A DNA stretch of 5,521 bases from Acidobacteriota bacterium (GTDB taxonomy: Bacteria > Acidobacteriota > Terriglobia > UBA7540). The translations under genes and the position numbers were made by a program. The notes beneath the pieces were generated by a model. The model was not told the origin of the DNA. It was given only the letters and a program-made list of their open reading frames with translations, and did no database searches. Each line of letters opens with the position of its first letter. Positions within the stretch are counted from its first letter, which is position 1. The stretch spans positions 1 through 5,521 of the forward strand of contig JAKAWN010000445.1 in NCBI GenBank assembly GCA_021827245.1. Direction: 5' to 3'. Below, piece by piece: positions 5,245 through 5,521 of the stretch.

Positions 5245-5521
5245 TGGGGATGGAGACTCTCGGCAACGTCCGATTTTTAGAAGAGCAGTGATCGGGCATT
5301 CTTGAGCAAACCACCTGCCTGTTGCGCCTGCATTCCTGACGTCCGCCGTACCCACCTTCTTTTCCGCGCGACGCTCTCGATTTTGCAGATCTGCGTATTG
5401 GATCACGCAGCCAGAATTGAAGAACTCAATTGCGGCAGCAGCGCTTTGTTGAAGACGATATTCCACACTCCATGCGGCAAGAAATTCAAGAAGACGGAAA
5501 ACGGCCAGCCCATATGGCCTG
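5236..5521 (-). CDS. Possible C-terminal fragment of an unknown protein (5' end outside window)
   Basis: A minus-strand frame is open from the right edge (codon 5520-5518) to TGA at 5238-5236, about 94 residues. The first ~40 residues (LAVFRLLEFLAAW, YRLQQSAAAAIEFFNSG) look like plausible helical protein. The remainder is Arg-rich with no motif I recognise. The stop codon lies inside the stem of the 5212-5237 hairpin, which is unusual, and the tail may be a chance read-through. A GTG at 5466 could start a 76-residue version, but no ribosome binding site supports it. The function is unknown, and the stretch may also be non-coding. Confidence 0.3.
   Translation of the reverse strand, partial: RPYGLAVFRLLEFLAAWSVEYRLQQSAAAAIEFFNSGCVIQYADLQNRERRAEKKVGTADVRNAGATGRWFAQECPITALLKIGRCRESPSPKH

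Noticed and set aside
5123..5314. 64-residue N-terminal extension of the NYN protein from ATG 5314
   Set aside because: It would translate through both hairpins and has no family resemblance, whereas ATG 5122 has a well-placed GGAG and starts at the first domain strand.

Overview
The window looks like bacterial chromosome of moderate-to-high GC content, broken up by mobile DNA. Gene content (a DUF5054-type carbohydrate-active-enzyme-like protein, IS3-family elements, a small Sel1 lipoprotein, a NYN nuclease) would suit an Acidobacteriota-like soil bacterium. That assignment is an impression from family resemblance, not something the sequence proves.

Layout. (1) 1-1268, plus strand: the C-terminal ~420 residues of a DUF5054 / glycoside-hydrolase-38-like protein whose start lies left of the window. 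(2) About 1289-1980: a decayed IS407-group IS3 element. Its orfA has an early amber codon; its orfB has several frame changes, another amber codon, and loses homology near 1978. (3) About 1990-3402: a second, better preserved IS3-family element with one uninterrupted 379-residue orfA-orfB fusion transposase carrying an intact DD(35)E triad. It is followed by a 180-base non-coding tail with two strong hairpins. (4) 3466-3585: the last ~39 codons of a tyrosine recombinase, including the LGH motif and the nucleophilic tyrosine; the rest of the gene is missing. (5) 4196-3636, minus strand: a small Sel1-repeat lipoprotein with a promoter placed so close that the mRNA may be leaderless. (6) 4329-4372, minus strand: exactly the 3' half of a tRNA-Glu gene, from the anticodon loop to the encoded CCA, joined to unrelated DNA. 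This is the expected scar of a tyrosine-recombinase integration site. An 11-base tandem repeat lies just beyond it. (7) 5122-4502, minus strand: a stand-alone NYN-domain (PIN-like) nuclease with a good ribosome binding site. (8) 5144-5244: a divergent plus-strand promoter-like sequence followed by two hairpins, the second with a T-tract; together they could specify a short RNA. (9) 5236-5521, minus strand: a possible C-terminal coding fragment entering from the right edge.

Taken together, the recombinase tail, tRNA half-site, two IS3 elements and an orphan nuclease describe the worn edge of an integrated element beside ordinary chromosomal genes. The tRNA fragment's orientation would put the element's interior at higher coordinates, making the NYN gene possible cargo. 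No complete new system is visible. The points most worth following are the tRNA-Glu half-site and the NYN gene with its divergent short-RNA candidate.
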